The notes beneath the pieces are model-generated. The model had not been told where the DNA came from and made no database searches. It saw nothing but the letters and a program-made list of their open reading frames with translations. Below, piece by piece: positions 1-11,150 of a stretch of 64,000 nucleotides of DNA. How positions within the stretch are numbered: position 1 is the first letter of the stretch; every line of letters starts with the position of its first letter. A program made the position numbers and the translations under genes. The stretch is taken from positions 808,211 to 872,210 of the forward strand of contig CABFPE010000150.1 in the NCBI GenBank assembly GCA_900660155.1, in the 5' to 3' direction. This DNA is from Hofstenia miamia (lineage: Eukaryota > Xenacoelomorpha > Acoela > Hofsteniidae).

Positions 1-1143
1 AATACTAAGATTTCAAAAATGTAGTAATGAATTAAAATAATACAAAGCATGCTGCAAAAATGCTATTTTTAATAAAATAATGAGATTGGATAACTACTGT
101 TTAGTTTAAACGACATCGTGTTTAGTTTAGAGTGCATACTGTGACTATGATTTAGGACATCCAATCAAAAATGTGTGTAAGTAATACAAGACCACACTTT
201 GTCTTTCTTCCTGTAACTGAAAGATTATAAAATGCAATTTTTTCAGTGCTGAGTTGTTAAAAATGTAGGCAAATGTACTGGCATCATAATGATGCACATT
301 GAATATCATTTGAATATGGTAATTACTTTTATCTGATCATAAATATATTGGTTTTGGTTAAAATTTAGACTGATTTTTGGCTTTGTTGAAACTCAAAAAT
401 TTTTGAAGATGTACTCCTCTAAGGAATCTGTTTTTCCAATAAAATACACTTTTCTCCACAAAGCCCTGAGATTTAGGGTGAAAACGAAATCGTCTCGTGC
501 TACCTACATAGGTAGCTATTAAAAGACCATTTAGCTCTAACATCATTAAGTCTGTTATCTCATTAAATAAACAAAATTTAGCTAATATTATGATACCTAG
601 ATATACAAAAAATCACTGAAGACATTGGTAAAAGATATTAGTGTGTAACTGCACTCCTGTTTTTTGTAAATTTGACAAATGAGATTAATGCTGAGGACTT
701 TCAATCAAGAAACATAAAAAGGATATTGCCATGATGGAACAATCTTCTATGAATGTATCAATGCAAGTAGTCAGACTACTTGTGATCCCCTTTCTTAGGT
801 TCTACATAGCAGTTATTCTTCCTTACTGGAAATCCTAGACATCTACCAACGTGTGAAATAAAATCAGGCTATAACCCTGTTAAGACAAATTGATTTTGTT
901 GAACAACCACGATTGCTATGAAAAAATTCATGGTAGTAGTCGATGACATACCTCCTTTACGGTACACCAGGCTTCTAAAGTGTCATTTGATGTTCATAAT
1001 GTTAAATAAATTGTCAGGATTTTCAGTATTACCCAAGCATTATCTGGAAATATTTCATTGATTTGTTTATATTTAAGAACAAACATTTGTAAGATTTTTG
1101 AAATTTTGGTAGTGAGTGGAAAATTACATTAAAAATGTATGGG

Positions 1144-1440
1144 TCATATTTTCAATACATTTAAGGTTATATTTGAATATTTTAAAGTCACAAACAAGCG
1201 CCAAAAACTATGAGAATTATTAGAGAATACGCGTACAATTTCTGAATTCCTGAAGGAAAGCAGACACAGGTGTGCATAATCCGAAAGAATAATATTTAAA
1301 TCTCCACTAAGACTAAAACTTATGCCATATTTGATTTCTAATTGATTGGGTAGATTTGCTAATTCTTTTTCCTTTGTAATGATGTTGTATTTGTAAAATT
1401 TCCTCAATCTCTGTGACAAGAAGAGAACATATTTCTAGAT
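1144..1440 (-). pseudogene. Fragment of a second TRIM-like propeller protein
   Basis: The minus-strand frame LRKFYKYNIITKEKELANLP ... YGISFSLSGDLNIILSDYAH ... LLSFRNSEIVRVFSNN aligns residue by residue with the 40.6-kb TRIM-like protein (LKKFYKYNIITKKDEVANVP ... GFIKFSISGDLENIVLSDNG). The reading frame is lost on both sides, with no RING or B-box nearby. It is a diverged partial paralogue, so the 40-kb gene belongs to a dispersed family. Confidence 0.75.
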
Positions 1441-2039
1441 GAGCATATTTACGGCTATTCTATAGCATGTAAACCTATAGTGATTAACATATACGCAAAA
1501 GAACAATGTAAAATATTAGCATATCAAATTAATAAAATTCAACTTTCACCCCATTTGACGATACTCAATAGTGTTGGTCAAATTTTTGTATACAAATTCA
1601 ATACTCTAGACAGATTTCACCACCATGCACCTACTCCAAATTTGTGTGACATATTATACCTCAGAACAATTCTTTTAAGTTTTAGAATTTCTTGATTTTA
1701 GAAAGTTTTACAATTTTGGGTTGGTTGATGTTCTTGAATTTTATCAACATTTTTAACGTTCATAATATTAGATGAAAATTTTGTAATTTTTTTAATATTG
1801 AAAATACACTAAAAATTGGTCGATTTTGTAGTGCATAATGTAAAAAGCTTGCTATTATTAAAGTGTAATTTGACATTTGAAAAAAATCGTGCTGATTCTT
1901 TCGATAGTACCTCAAATAAAATTTACATTTTAGGAGTCAATTCAGAAGATGGTAAGGTCCGTACATATTGATGAATCTCAAAATTTGAAAATTTAATACT
2001 TTGTGCCCTCCATTACTCCATAGTACCTGAAATAAAATT

Positions 2040-2683
2040 TACATTAGAACAAGAAAATGAGAAGAAGGTAAATTTTTTAGATGTTACTGTAACAAATCTT
2101 GGAAGATTCTATGAAACTGAAATATTTATCAAGAAAACGAACAGCGGTCTTTACATTCCATTTGATTCTTATTGTGATCCAAAGCATAAGTTAAATACAA
2201 TCAATTGTTTATGTCAAAGAATTATCAAAATATCATCATCATATTTGAAAATTACAAATTCCTTAGATCAATTATATGACATGTTTCGTGAAAATGGATG
2301 TCCACATCATCTTATTAAAAAAAATTGTAAATCAATGTTTATTAGCAACTAATCATGAAAAATCTGATGAAGATATAAAAGAACCTAAGAAAGACATATA
2401 TTGGAAATTACCATTCATTGAAAATAACACAATTCAATTGAAAAATAAACTACGATCATTTAATACTATTTTAAAATTTACGAAGATTATTCCAATATTT
2501 CAATCATTTAAAGCACTAAATTTAATTCCCAACACAGATCAAATAACAAAAAAATTGGCTTCATCATTATTTTATAAATATACTTGTGATGATTGTAAGA
2601 AATCATACATCAGTGAAACCATCCGTCATTTTGATACGCCAATCAAAGAGCACATCAATGGCCATTTNGATGTATATAAATGA
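2040..2683 (+). mobile_element. Penelope-like element fragment (RT C-terminus plus GIY-YIG endonuclease)
   Basis: The first frame reads EKKVNFLDVTVTNLGRFYE, IFIKKTNSGLYIPFDSYCDP, KLNTINCLCQRI, ENGCPHHLIKK, the usual C-terminal reverse transcriptase run of Penelope-like elements. After a frame change near 2330 it reads WKLPFIENNTIQLKNKL and then LFYKYTCDDCKKSYISETIR, a GIY-YIG-type motif (YIS in place of YIG) with HFDTPIKEH. Frameshift, missing 5' part and an N at 2668 show it is a dead fragment. Confidence 0.85.
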
Positions 2684-3253
2684 TAAAACCTGAAACAATG
2701 GCAAGAAATGTTTTTAAGCAGGTTAAGTCTAATATAGCTCCAAGTAATAGTGAGCTGCCAAATGGCTTACTTAATATAGATTGATTAGATAAAGCTATTC
2801 AATATTTTTGCATTCTTTCGTTTCAAGTTCCTTTCATTGACTATTTGTGACCAAATCGTTCACATGATCGTTTCTCATCGGTTTCTCCGTGGTAAAAAGT
2901 GTTCTTGTCAAATAGTTACACTTGGATGATGGTTTTGCTCTGCTTGAGTTATCATTTAAGTATTCCAGCAAGGATAGTGTTAGAGACTGTTCTCAGACAA
3001 TTCATTCGTTTCTCATGTGAATATACTGATTTTAGTGATTTAGCAAACATAAAGGTATCCAACATTTTTTGTAATAACCAACTAAAGCTGTCAAGAGATA
3101 CTCTAGTAGCATTCAAGGTATGAAACTTCAAAAGAGAGACAAAGAGAGAATGTTTATTTAAGTGCCTATATGATTTTTGTTGTAAAAATTTACATTTCTG
3201 TATTGATTATTTTTATTTTACTAAGGCACAATAATAATTTTGTTAATTGCTTA

Positions 3254-3394
3254 GGCTACGTTTAGACTATGTGATTGGTCACGTGTGATCTGCACCATTT
3301 TGGTAAAACCGCACATCTAACCACCAAGATAATTAGCGGTGTGAAGTAAGTTTGTTACTTTTCTTGCTTCCTATCAGGTAGTCTAAACGTGGCC
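3254..3394. mobile_element. 141-bp MITE with TTA target duplication
   Basis: The ends GGCTACGTTTAGACTA and, inverted, GGCCACGTTTAGACTA match at 15 of 16 positions. TTA flanks both ends (3251-3253, 3395-3397). A 3-bp TTA/TAA duplication with GG-starting inverted repeats is the PIF/Harbinger signature. No coding capacity. Confidence 0.8.
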
Positions 3395-3839
3395 TTAGTA
3401 AGTTGTCCTTATTAATGCATAATGGCCTTCGACATTTCTTTCAAAAATGCAAAATGTCGGCCGTATTTTAAGAAAGTCAAGGCTGCCATCATAGTTATTT
3501 AGGCAATTTGCTAATCAGATTAGCAAACCTCATCTATACATGTATCAAAATGTCTATCAGAGTTTTACTATACTTCCAAATGTAAATCAGCTACTGAAGT
3601 TCTAATACCTTGATCAAACAGGCCGGTGACCATAACACCTGTTGCAGTTCTGTGCTTAGATTTTATTGTTGTTGCATTTCATTTCAAAGAGCTAAAAAAA
3701 TTTTTGATCCCAATTTATTTATAGGCAGGACAGATCAATGACAGATGCTTTAATATATGTAGTTGTTAAGGTAGCTTCAGCATTAAATTCCAGAGAACAC
3801 AAAAGTAAAGATGAAATTTTTGGATTATAGTGGGTTCAC

Positions 3840-4215
3840 TCAAACAGTCAATAGACTGATGAGTGGGTGATTCCACGATCCGGGTCCGGACCTTAATCCC
3901 TAGAAGTGTACTAGGCCGATTTGATCGTGAAAAATCTCTGACGACCCCTGGCACGCAGAGTGCTGATCTTTTGTTGAGTCGAAGGCTGAACTTCAGTTGA
4001 GAGGGTTGCGCCTCTCTCGCTTTGGCCAACCGAGGCTACTAACGATGGCAACTTTGGAGAGCACCTGCTGGCTGCAACAAAGATCCGAAAAAACTCGAAT
4101 GATAGTAACACTTTTAACACTGTCCTACAAAATCTCTTGGTCAATAGATTGAGCTTACGTTCGCCATGGATCCATGGTGAGATCCATGGTGATCCATGTA
4201 CTACCAATATACTTA
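3840..4215. other. Unassigned G+C-richer block
   Basis: This stretch is visibly richer in G+C than everything around it (CCACGATCCGGGTCCGGACC near 3872; GGTTGCGCCTCTCTCGC near 4005) and is open in more than one minus-strand frame. It ends in a short palindromic repeat of ATCCATGGTG at about 4165-4198. I recognise no protein, rRNA or tRNA in it. It could be part of a transposon or foreign sequence. Confidence 0.4.
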
Positions 4216-5680
4216 CCAAGTCGAAAACTGAAACAGATTTCTGGCAGACAAAAGAAAATATTAAGGATGTGATAAGACTTTCACAAAAGAATAATCAGAA
4301 TAAGTCCGTAGTAATGACTATTGCACATCATAATATAAAACCTCAATAATGATGTCAGGGGTAGATAAAATTAGCAGACTATGATAATTTTAAATTTCCA
4401 TCTGTGAAACAAACAAAAATATTTGGGTATTATATTGAAAAAAGATATTGGTTGGAATGACCAAGTAGATGCTGCCACAGAATTGCAAATGAGCCAAAAT
4501 TCGGCTCAAGCCCATGTTTGGCGGCCCAGGCCCTGCCCAAGCCCAATAGAAATGTAAAAAAGCCCAAGCCCATCCCGGCCCAAAAAAATAATCAAAATAT
4601 TAATAAGGTTTAAATTATTTTGATTGACAAAAACTTAAAAAGACCAGCAGTGCTAGCTGATCTCAATAGTTTCAATGTCTCCAGCTTTTCAGGAATTGCT
4701 AAGCTTCTTTTTGAAGTAGTTATTAGGGCAGTATGCGAGAAATCTCGCATGTTGTGACGATGTTGCTTGAATACAGAATAATTTTCTAGCAATTCTTCTT
4801 AAAATTGGCATGTCCATTCCGGAACTCTAGAAATTGAGGAAGTTATTACCCGATTAACTGCGCAGGCGATCAGTCATCATCATACTCACGTGACTTGCCA
4901 ATTCCAAACTAAACGCCTTCTCATACAACGTAAATCCCTTTANAAAATAAAATATTGCTTAGAACCCTAAATAGCTTCAAAAAACAATACAAATAATGAA
5001 ACAAAGACACATATCAAAGATTAATGTATACAAAAACACCTAATAATTGATAGTAGAAGCTCACCTATTGTATCATCCATTACCTAGAAAGTATCAGCAC
5101 AAAGTGTTGCTGCAAAATATCCTACTTATTCTAATTTGTAAATATTTTTATAAATTCATTATTTTCTATTTTTATTCAATTACTTGATTTTTAAAAGAGT
5201 TGAATAAATTGTTAAAAATTTAATTTGTCAAAGGGCAACTAATTACTTTGTTTTGCCATACAAATATAAATTTATCAGATGAAAATGATTTCTCTAGTCA
5301 CAGTAACGTCATAAAGTCTTCAATCTTTTTCAAAAATTTCAAAATAGAGCAATTTTTGCTACATTAGAACAACCTTCAAAATTACATTTTTTTGCACATG
5401 GCAACAATCATATTCATGATATTTAACAAAAAATTTCCTTAAAATCACACATCTTAAGTGAAATACAATGTCTGCAAACCCAAATTTTCGAAAATAAAAT
5501 CTCATGCAGTTTAGGGTTAAATTTGTATTATGAATATTTCAATCCGAACCCGTGTGCTCCTTCTCATTCATACTAAAACAGACATTTTATGAAACTACAG
5601 ACGAACATGGTAAATTTTTCACAGCAAATGCTTAATATGTTTCTATAAAAAGCACTGTGGATTTAGAAATGCATTAGCAT
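4216..5680. other. Gene-free stretch with a GGCCCAAGCCC low-complexity patch
   Basis: A+T-rich sequence. A patch at about 4495-4585 is made of GGCCC, GCCCAAGCCC and GGCCCAGGCC words, a type of simple sequence often found near hAT element ends. An N lies at 4943. I see nothing else. Confidence 0.4.
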
Positions 5681-5689
5681 ATCTTCAGA

Positions 5690-6230
5690 CTTCTGTATTT
5701 CTGACATATAACTGACTAACTGCTATTTGTATAGACCATTTTATTTGCACACTTAATTTATTCAAAAGTTGTTGATTTATGTCGGTATACAACATGTTTC
5801 CATAACTAAAGTGACTTAGTACTAATGTGTGAATTAAATGAATTTTGCTGCTATTGCAAGCTTTGAAATGAAATTTAAAGAGTCTTGATTCAAATGGTAT
5901 CTTTTTAATAAGATTAGTTATTTGTTTTGTAAAATTAAGTTGAGAATAAAAAAATTATGTTTAGGTAATTAAAAGAATTACCTTGTTCTATGTCTTTGCC
6001 ATGAAGTTTAAATTTATACTATTTAAAAGTAACATTTAAGAAATTTGTCTAATTACTCAAAATTGAGCCTTAGATGCGTTTATTGTTAGTTTTAGTGAGG
6101 CTAGAAAAGTGCAATTTTCTTTTAGAAATTTATAGCAATTTCAGAAGTATGTTAGTGTATGTAAGCTAAGCAACATAGTATCACCAGCATATTGAATTAA
6201 ATTACATGTGTTCCGATTGCTCAATTCGTT
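5690..6230 (-). mobile_element. Non-LTR reverse transcriptase fragment D
   Basis: The minus strand reads LIQYAGDTMLLSLHT (a decayed YADDT active site), KLTINASKAQF, and HLIHTLVLSHFSYGNMLYTD in order. These match the thumb and C-terminal region of the reverse transcriptase at 8.7-10 kb. Stops and frame changes separate them. Confidence 0.7.
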
Positions 6231-6639
6231 TAAAAAATTGTTCCAGTCAGAGAATTTCATTTAGATTAACTCTTTGTTAACGATTATGGAGATAGCTGAT
6301 TATTAGGTCTGCATTTTTGTCTGAGAAGCCCAGAATTTATATTTTTTAATTAAAATGTGATGGTGGGGTGAATCTTGACACCAAATTTTTGAAATATTTG
6401 AACTTTTGAATGATAGAATGCAATGTTTTCCATGTATGTTATGTTATTTTTCTAACTATTTTTCTATTAAAAATTACTAAAGTTAAAATTACAACATGTT
6501 TAGATAGGATAAGATATTTTTTGTTCAGTTAAACATTGATAATTAGAAATTGGTAATTTATCTGAATAGCGTCATCAATGATACAAACATAAATACAAAT
6601 ACATCCTATAAATTAAAACACTATATACAATATATTGCT

Positions 6640-7260
6640 TCTTAAAAGCTTGCAATTTCTCAATGTTCATCATCTCTTTAGGCAATGAGCTCCAAGTTCG
6701 AATAGCAGTATTAGTGAATGATTGCTACAGAACTTTTTTCTATATTTGATGCCGATGATATGTTTTGATCTGGAATTCTGCTTATGAATTTAATCAATGA
6801 CAATAGTATTGTAAGGTGGTAATTTCTTGATAAGCTTAGGGACAGTTCACATTGTGTTCAATATGATTAGGTGTGCGGGGAAGAGGAGACTAGAAATAAA
6901 GTACTTAATTTTGGAAGAATTTTTTTGAACATTAAGGGCCAACTTTAATTAGATATCAAGATTTCTATGCGAAATATCTTTTAGATCAGCAAATAAAATA
7001 TGTGCAAAACTTAGGTCACTTTATAAATGATTTTAAAAATTGAATTATTACACAGCTGGTAACTGCATTGCGATCATTCACATTTTTATACCTATATCCA
7101 ATTTTCTAACTATTGCATCAATTTGATATTCAAAATTTAGTTTCGAGTCAAAATTTACTCCAAAATACTTGAAATTGTCTACAGTTGGAACCTGGATATT
7201 ATTGAGATGCAGAATTTATGCTGAAGCATCATTAACAGTCGTGTTTTACTTTCCTTTATG
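6640..7260 (-). mobile_element. Non-LTR reverse transcriptase fragment C
   Basis: The minus strand reads LNNIQVPTVDNFKYFGVNFD followed by SKLNFEYQIDAIVRKL, and lower down QSFTNTAIRTWSSLPKEMMN. This is the post-RT region ending in the usual W.sLP motif. Broken by stops. Confidence 0.72.
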
Positions 7261-7560
7261 AGTAATTTATGCATGTATAAATACCTTAACAATTGGTTGC
7301 AATTAAGTGCTACCGAATCAATTGCTAAATGCATCGATTATTATCGTTGAATATGCAGCTTCAAATAGCTGGTAATAAAATTTATGCTATTGTTGGAAAC
7401 TCCATCCATCTTGTACTCATCTCCTTTATTAACGAAGTTAAAGAAAAAAAGCAAAATCGAAATTAGAGAAAGTATTAAAATGGGAAATAAACAATTAATA
7501 ACAAAATTAAAAAAATAATATGCAAATGCCATTCAAAATCTTTAGAAGCTCTTCAACATA

Positions 7561-8660
7561 TTTGATGTTTATCGATATTTTGAAAAGAAAATCGACTATT
7601 TCTAATAATCTAAATCGATGAACAATTACATTTGTAATGAAGAATGGATTCCTAAATTATTCAATATTGCTAAGGAACAATTTGGATTACAATACACGAA
7701 AAAAATTATACAATATTTGAGAAGATGAAAAACACTAATGTAAAAAATATCAATTATCTGACAAATGTAAAACTCAAGAACAAAAAGAAAAGAATAATTA
7801 TTAATTTATATTTAGTTTATAAATGTAACCAAGAAACAAACATTTATAGTGATAACTAAGCTCATATGAAGAACGTTGCATTATTTATGCTCTTAATAGA
7901 TTTGTAAACTTACAGTAATAAAAGTATTTGTACATGAGAATTTAGATACATGTTGTTGTGGGTTAATCATATAACTAACTTAATGATTTGTTAGCTGTGT
8001 ATACAAACACAATCTAAATAGGTTGCCTTGGTATATTCATGAACTATAACTGGTTTATCCTGTTTTCTATTCAAATATTTCATGGATACAACTGCACGCT
8101 TTACAGCAGAACATAGTATTAGTTTCTGGTTGAGTGACCTATATGAACAGTCTTTGGGTAGCGCTAGCGATTTTGAAATCAATAATGGAGAACAAAGTAA
8201 TGCTCAGCTATTTTAAAAGTTTCATTAAGTTTAACTGATGCAGCTCTGTTGCAGAAAACGCCAAAGACATTGTCACAACACCGAACTGTTGCTCGTTCTG
8301 ACCATAAATTGACTGCTGGTTCTAAGCCACAACAATGTCATTTACCACCTAAAAATATATATTGCACAAGCAAATTAACCTAAGAAACATTCCTAGTAAT
8401 CCATCTTTCCAAGATCTGTCCAATATATTCATAAAAAATTCAATTAAAAATGAAACAATAGACTGCTCTAATAAGTAAGTGCAAATGCATGATGGTTCAG
8501 ATGCACAACCAATTATGTTCAAATTGGTGGTAATTTTGGATTGTTGGTTTTGAATGGATTGTATCGAACATCACATGAATCTTTATATGAAATCTAGGAT
8601 CCCTCACATGGAAGTAGTTTATTTCCTGCCACAACGTGAATAAACTATTTTGAATATTTA
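7561..8660. other. Gene-free stretch
   Basis: A+T-rich with only short open frames in both orientations. I recognise no gene, RNA or repeat. Confidence 0.4.
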
Positions 8661-8661
8661 A

Positions 8662-10028
8662 ATTACCGGCCTATATCAATTATCTCCCCTTTTGAAAAAA
8701 TTTTCGAAAAACTAATATTTGACCAAATTAACACTTATCTCTATAACAACTCGATTCTTTCGAATACTCAATTCGGCTTCCGCAAAGGTCACTCCACCTC
8801 TGATGCCTTACTTTACGCTACTGGAAATTGGAGATCTTATCTTGATAATAATCTTTTTGTCACAATTGCATCTGTCGACTTGTCAAAAGCATTTGACTCC
8901 ATTGATCATCAGATTCTTCTTAGAAAACTAGAATACATTGGTTTCGATTCCAAAAAGTATAAATTTAATAAGATACTAGTTAAGTGATAGATTTCAAAGA
9001 GTCAAAGAAATGGTATATTTTCTAACTGGGGTAAAATTTACAAAGGTGTTCCACAAGGTACGATTTTAGGACCTCTGTTTTTTTCGTTGTATGTTAATGA
9101 TTTAAATTGCAGTTTAAGCAATGATTGCGGAATAGTACAGTATGCTGACGATACATGTATAATATACATGTATCGTCAGCATACTGTATATCCACATATG
9201 ATTATCAAATAGAAACGTCGATTAGTAAATTAGAAAAGAATCTATCTCAATTGCTAAGATACTTCAATATTCTTAATTTAACTGTAAATCCCACTAAAAC
9301 AGAATTCTGTGTAATGCCTCCATTTAATAAAGATCATCGATAACATTTTAAATTTTTCGGGGTAAAAAATTACTCAAGTTGAAACTTTCAAATATCTTGG
9401 AGTAACAATTGACAATAAATTAAACTATTCAAATCACATACGCATAGTGTTACGCAAAATTGCAATGGCAATTAAAACTATTGTGCATGTAGGCAATTTT
9501 ATAAATGCAAAAATGAAATTAATGTTATTTAACTCTCTAGTATTAAGTCATTACAGATACTGTAATATCTTTTTTAATATCATAAACCACTCATTAATAA
9601 ATAAAATTGATTCACAAATCAAATGGGCAGCTAATATTTATGACGAAAATTATTCTACTAAGAATGGAAAACGTTTATATTGTATTAATGATGCTTCATA
9701 TTTCATAAGATACTTTTCATTAATAAAATTTTGGGATATCTCAAACCAGCGCTCACCTTATAGTAAACTGCAATTACCCCTATATGCGTGTTCAACTTAT
9801 CATTCGAGGACAGCCAAATTCAGTAAAGTGAAGTTTAAGAAGCATTTTCGTAAAAATTCATTTTTAAACTCAGCAGTTGATCTATGGAATAACTTACCAA
9901 TTGAAATAAAGCGAATCAAAAAGCGAATTAAATTTAAAAATCAAATAAATAACTACCTCATTAAACAATATATCCCTAAAATAGGTTCTACATCATGGAA
10001 AGGATTCCAGTTCTTTAAAAAATATTAA
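8662..10028 (+). mobile_element. Non-LTR (LINE) reverse transcriptase A, broken
   Basis: The plus strand reads YRPISIISPFEKIFEKL, LSNTQFGFRKGHSTSDALLY, VTIASVDLSKAFDSIDHQIL, then after a stop near 8986, YKGVPQGTILGPLFFSLYVN, VQYADDTC (catalytic YADD), LNLTVNPTKTEFCV, FKYLGVTIDNKLNYSNHI, and a long open C-terminus (9447-10028) ending NSAVDLWNNLPIEIKR. Order and motifs are those of jockey/CR1-like LINEs. At least two stops or frame changes and a palindrome inside the YADD region show it is inactive. Confidence 0.9.
9136..9188. repeat. Perfect palindrome, 26-bp arms, at the RT YADD codons
   Basis: The left arm (9136-9161) and right arm (9163-9188) are exact reverse complements with a single base between them. 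The left arm covers the codons for QYADDTC; the right arm is its mirror, after which the normal RT sequence resumes out of order. Confidence 0.95.
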
Positions 10029-10486
10029 TTAGTAATAAACTGGGTAAACTGGGCTTTCCATATACTGGAATCTTGTTGGAACATTTGCAAAAGAAATAAC
10101 CCTACCCTATATAAACGACACTGAATGGAGTTTTCCAATGGACAATTATCTTACTTCAGTAACTTTTTATGATAATTTATTTTCAAAAATCGGACTTTGT
10201 AGGAAACACTAAGAAGTACCAGTAAGTGTAAAACCAAAAAAGAAAACAATTAACTCTGTTATGTATTTGATACAGCGACAAAAAATTGTTAGTTTTATGA
10301 AAGAAGAAGAAATCTTTATTCAGGAATTTGACAATATATAATTATACTGAAAGCAACTCTGAATGCGTCAATAAACTGTACGAAAAATACAAAATAGGAA
10401 ATTGCACCATTGGGCTATGGCGTAATAATTTCTGATTGTAAAATTTGAGACCCCTCCATTTGAATTCAATTATTTCTTTTCTAGAA

Positions 10487-11150
10487 CTAGTAATATCGTT
10501 TGACATTGTTTTTGAATATCTTTAAATTATTCAGTAACTTTAATTGTCTGGATAAATGATTCCAAAGTTTTATAGATGCATTAATGAAGGAGTATCTCAT
10601 TATTTTCCCTCTACTAAGAACTGGTTTAATATTTTGAGTGCGTGTATTTAGGTGTATACGTCCTCTTACAATGCTGTTAATAAATTTATCTAAATTAGGC
10701 ATTGAGGATTTAAGGAATTTTTACTGAAGTTTTTGTATTTAATATTATTAATATCAGAATAGTTGTTCGTTACTAACTTCATCGACTATCTTAACTGTGT
10801 ATTAATTTTCTATAGGAAATTTTCATTTATATCCGTATAAAGTTCATTGCCATAATACAAATGACTTAAAACTATAGCATGGATTAACTGAATTTTAGCT
10901 TTTGTAGGCAACCGCTGAGATATTTTGAAATAGCCATTCGTTTAATGATTACATTAAATTGCTTCTGAAAGGTAAGTAATGACTCAAATGAAATTCCCAA
11001 GTATTTAAAATTATCCACTTGGTCTATTTGGGTGCCATTAAACTTTAGCATTTGTTGAGAACAATTTTTAGAATTAGCTTTTGATTTTATAATACAGAAT
11101 TGAGACTTGGGAAGGATTAACACGCAATTTCAGTGAAGCAAAATAGTGAT
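10487..11150 (-). mobile_element. Non-LTR reverse transcriptase fragment B
   Basis: The minus strand reads MLILPKSQFCIIKSKAN, DQVDNFKYLGISFESLLTF, HAIVLSHLYYGNELYTD, then FINASIKLWNHLSRQL. It is the 3' part of a LINE, opposite in orientation to copy A and about 450 bp from its end. Several stops. Confidence 0.75.

Noticed and set aside
1-1143. Short frames at the window start, including 358-546
   Set aside because: No motif, no codon or splice support; nothing recognised in this stretch.
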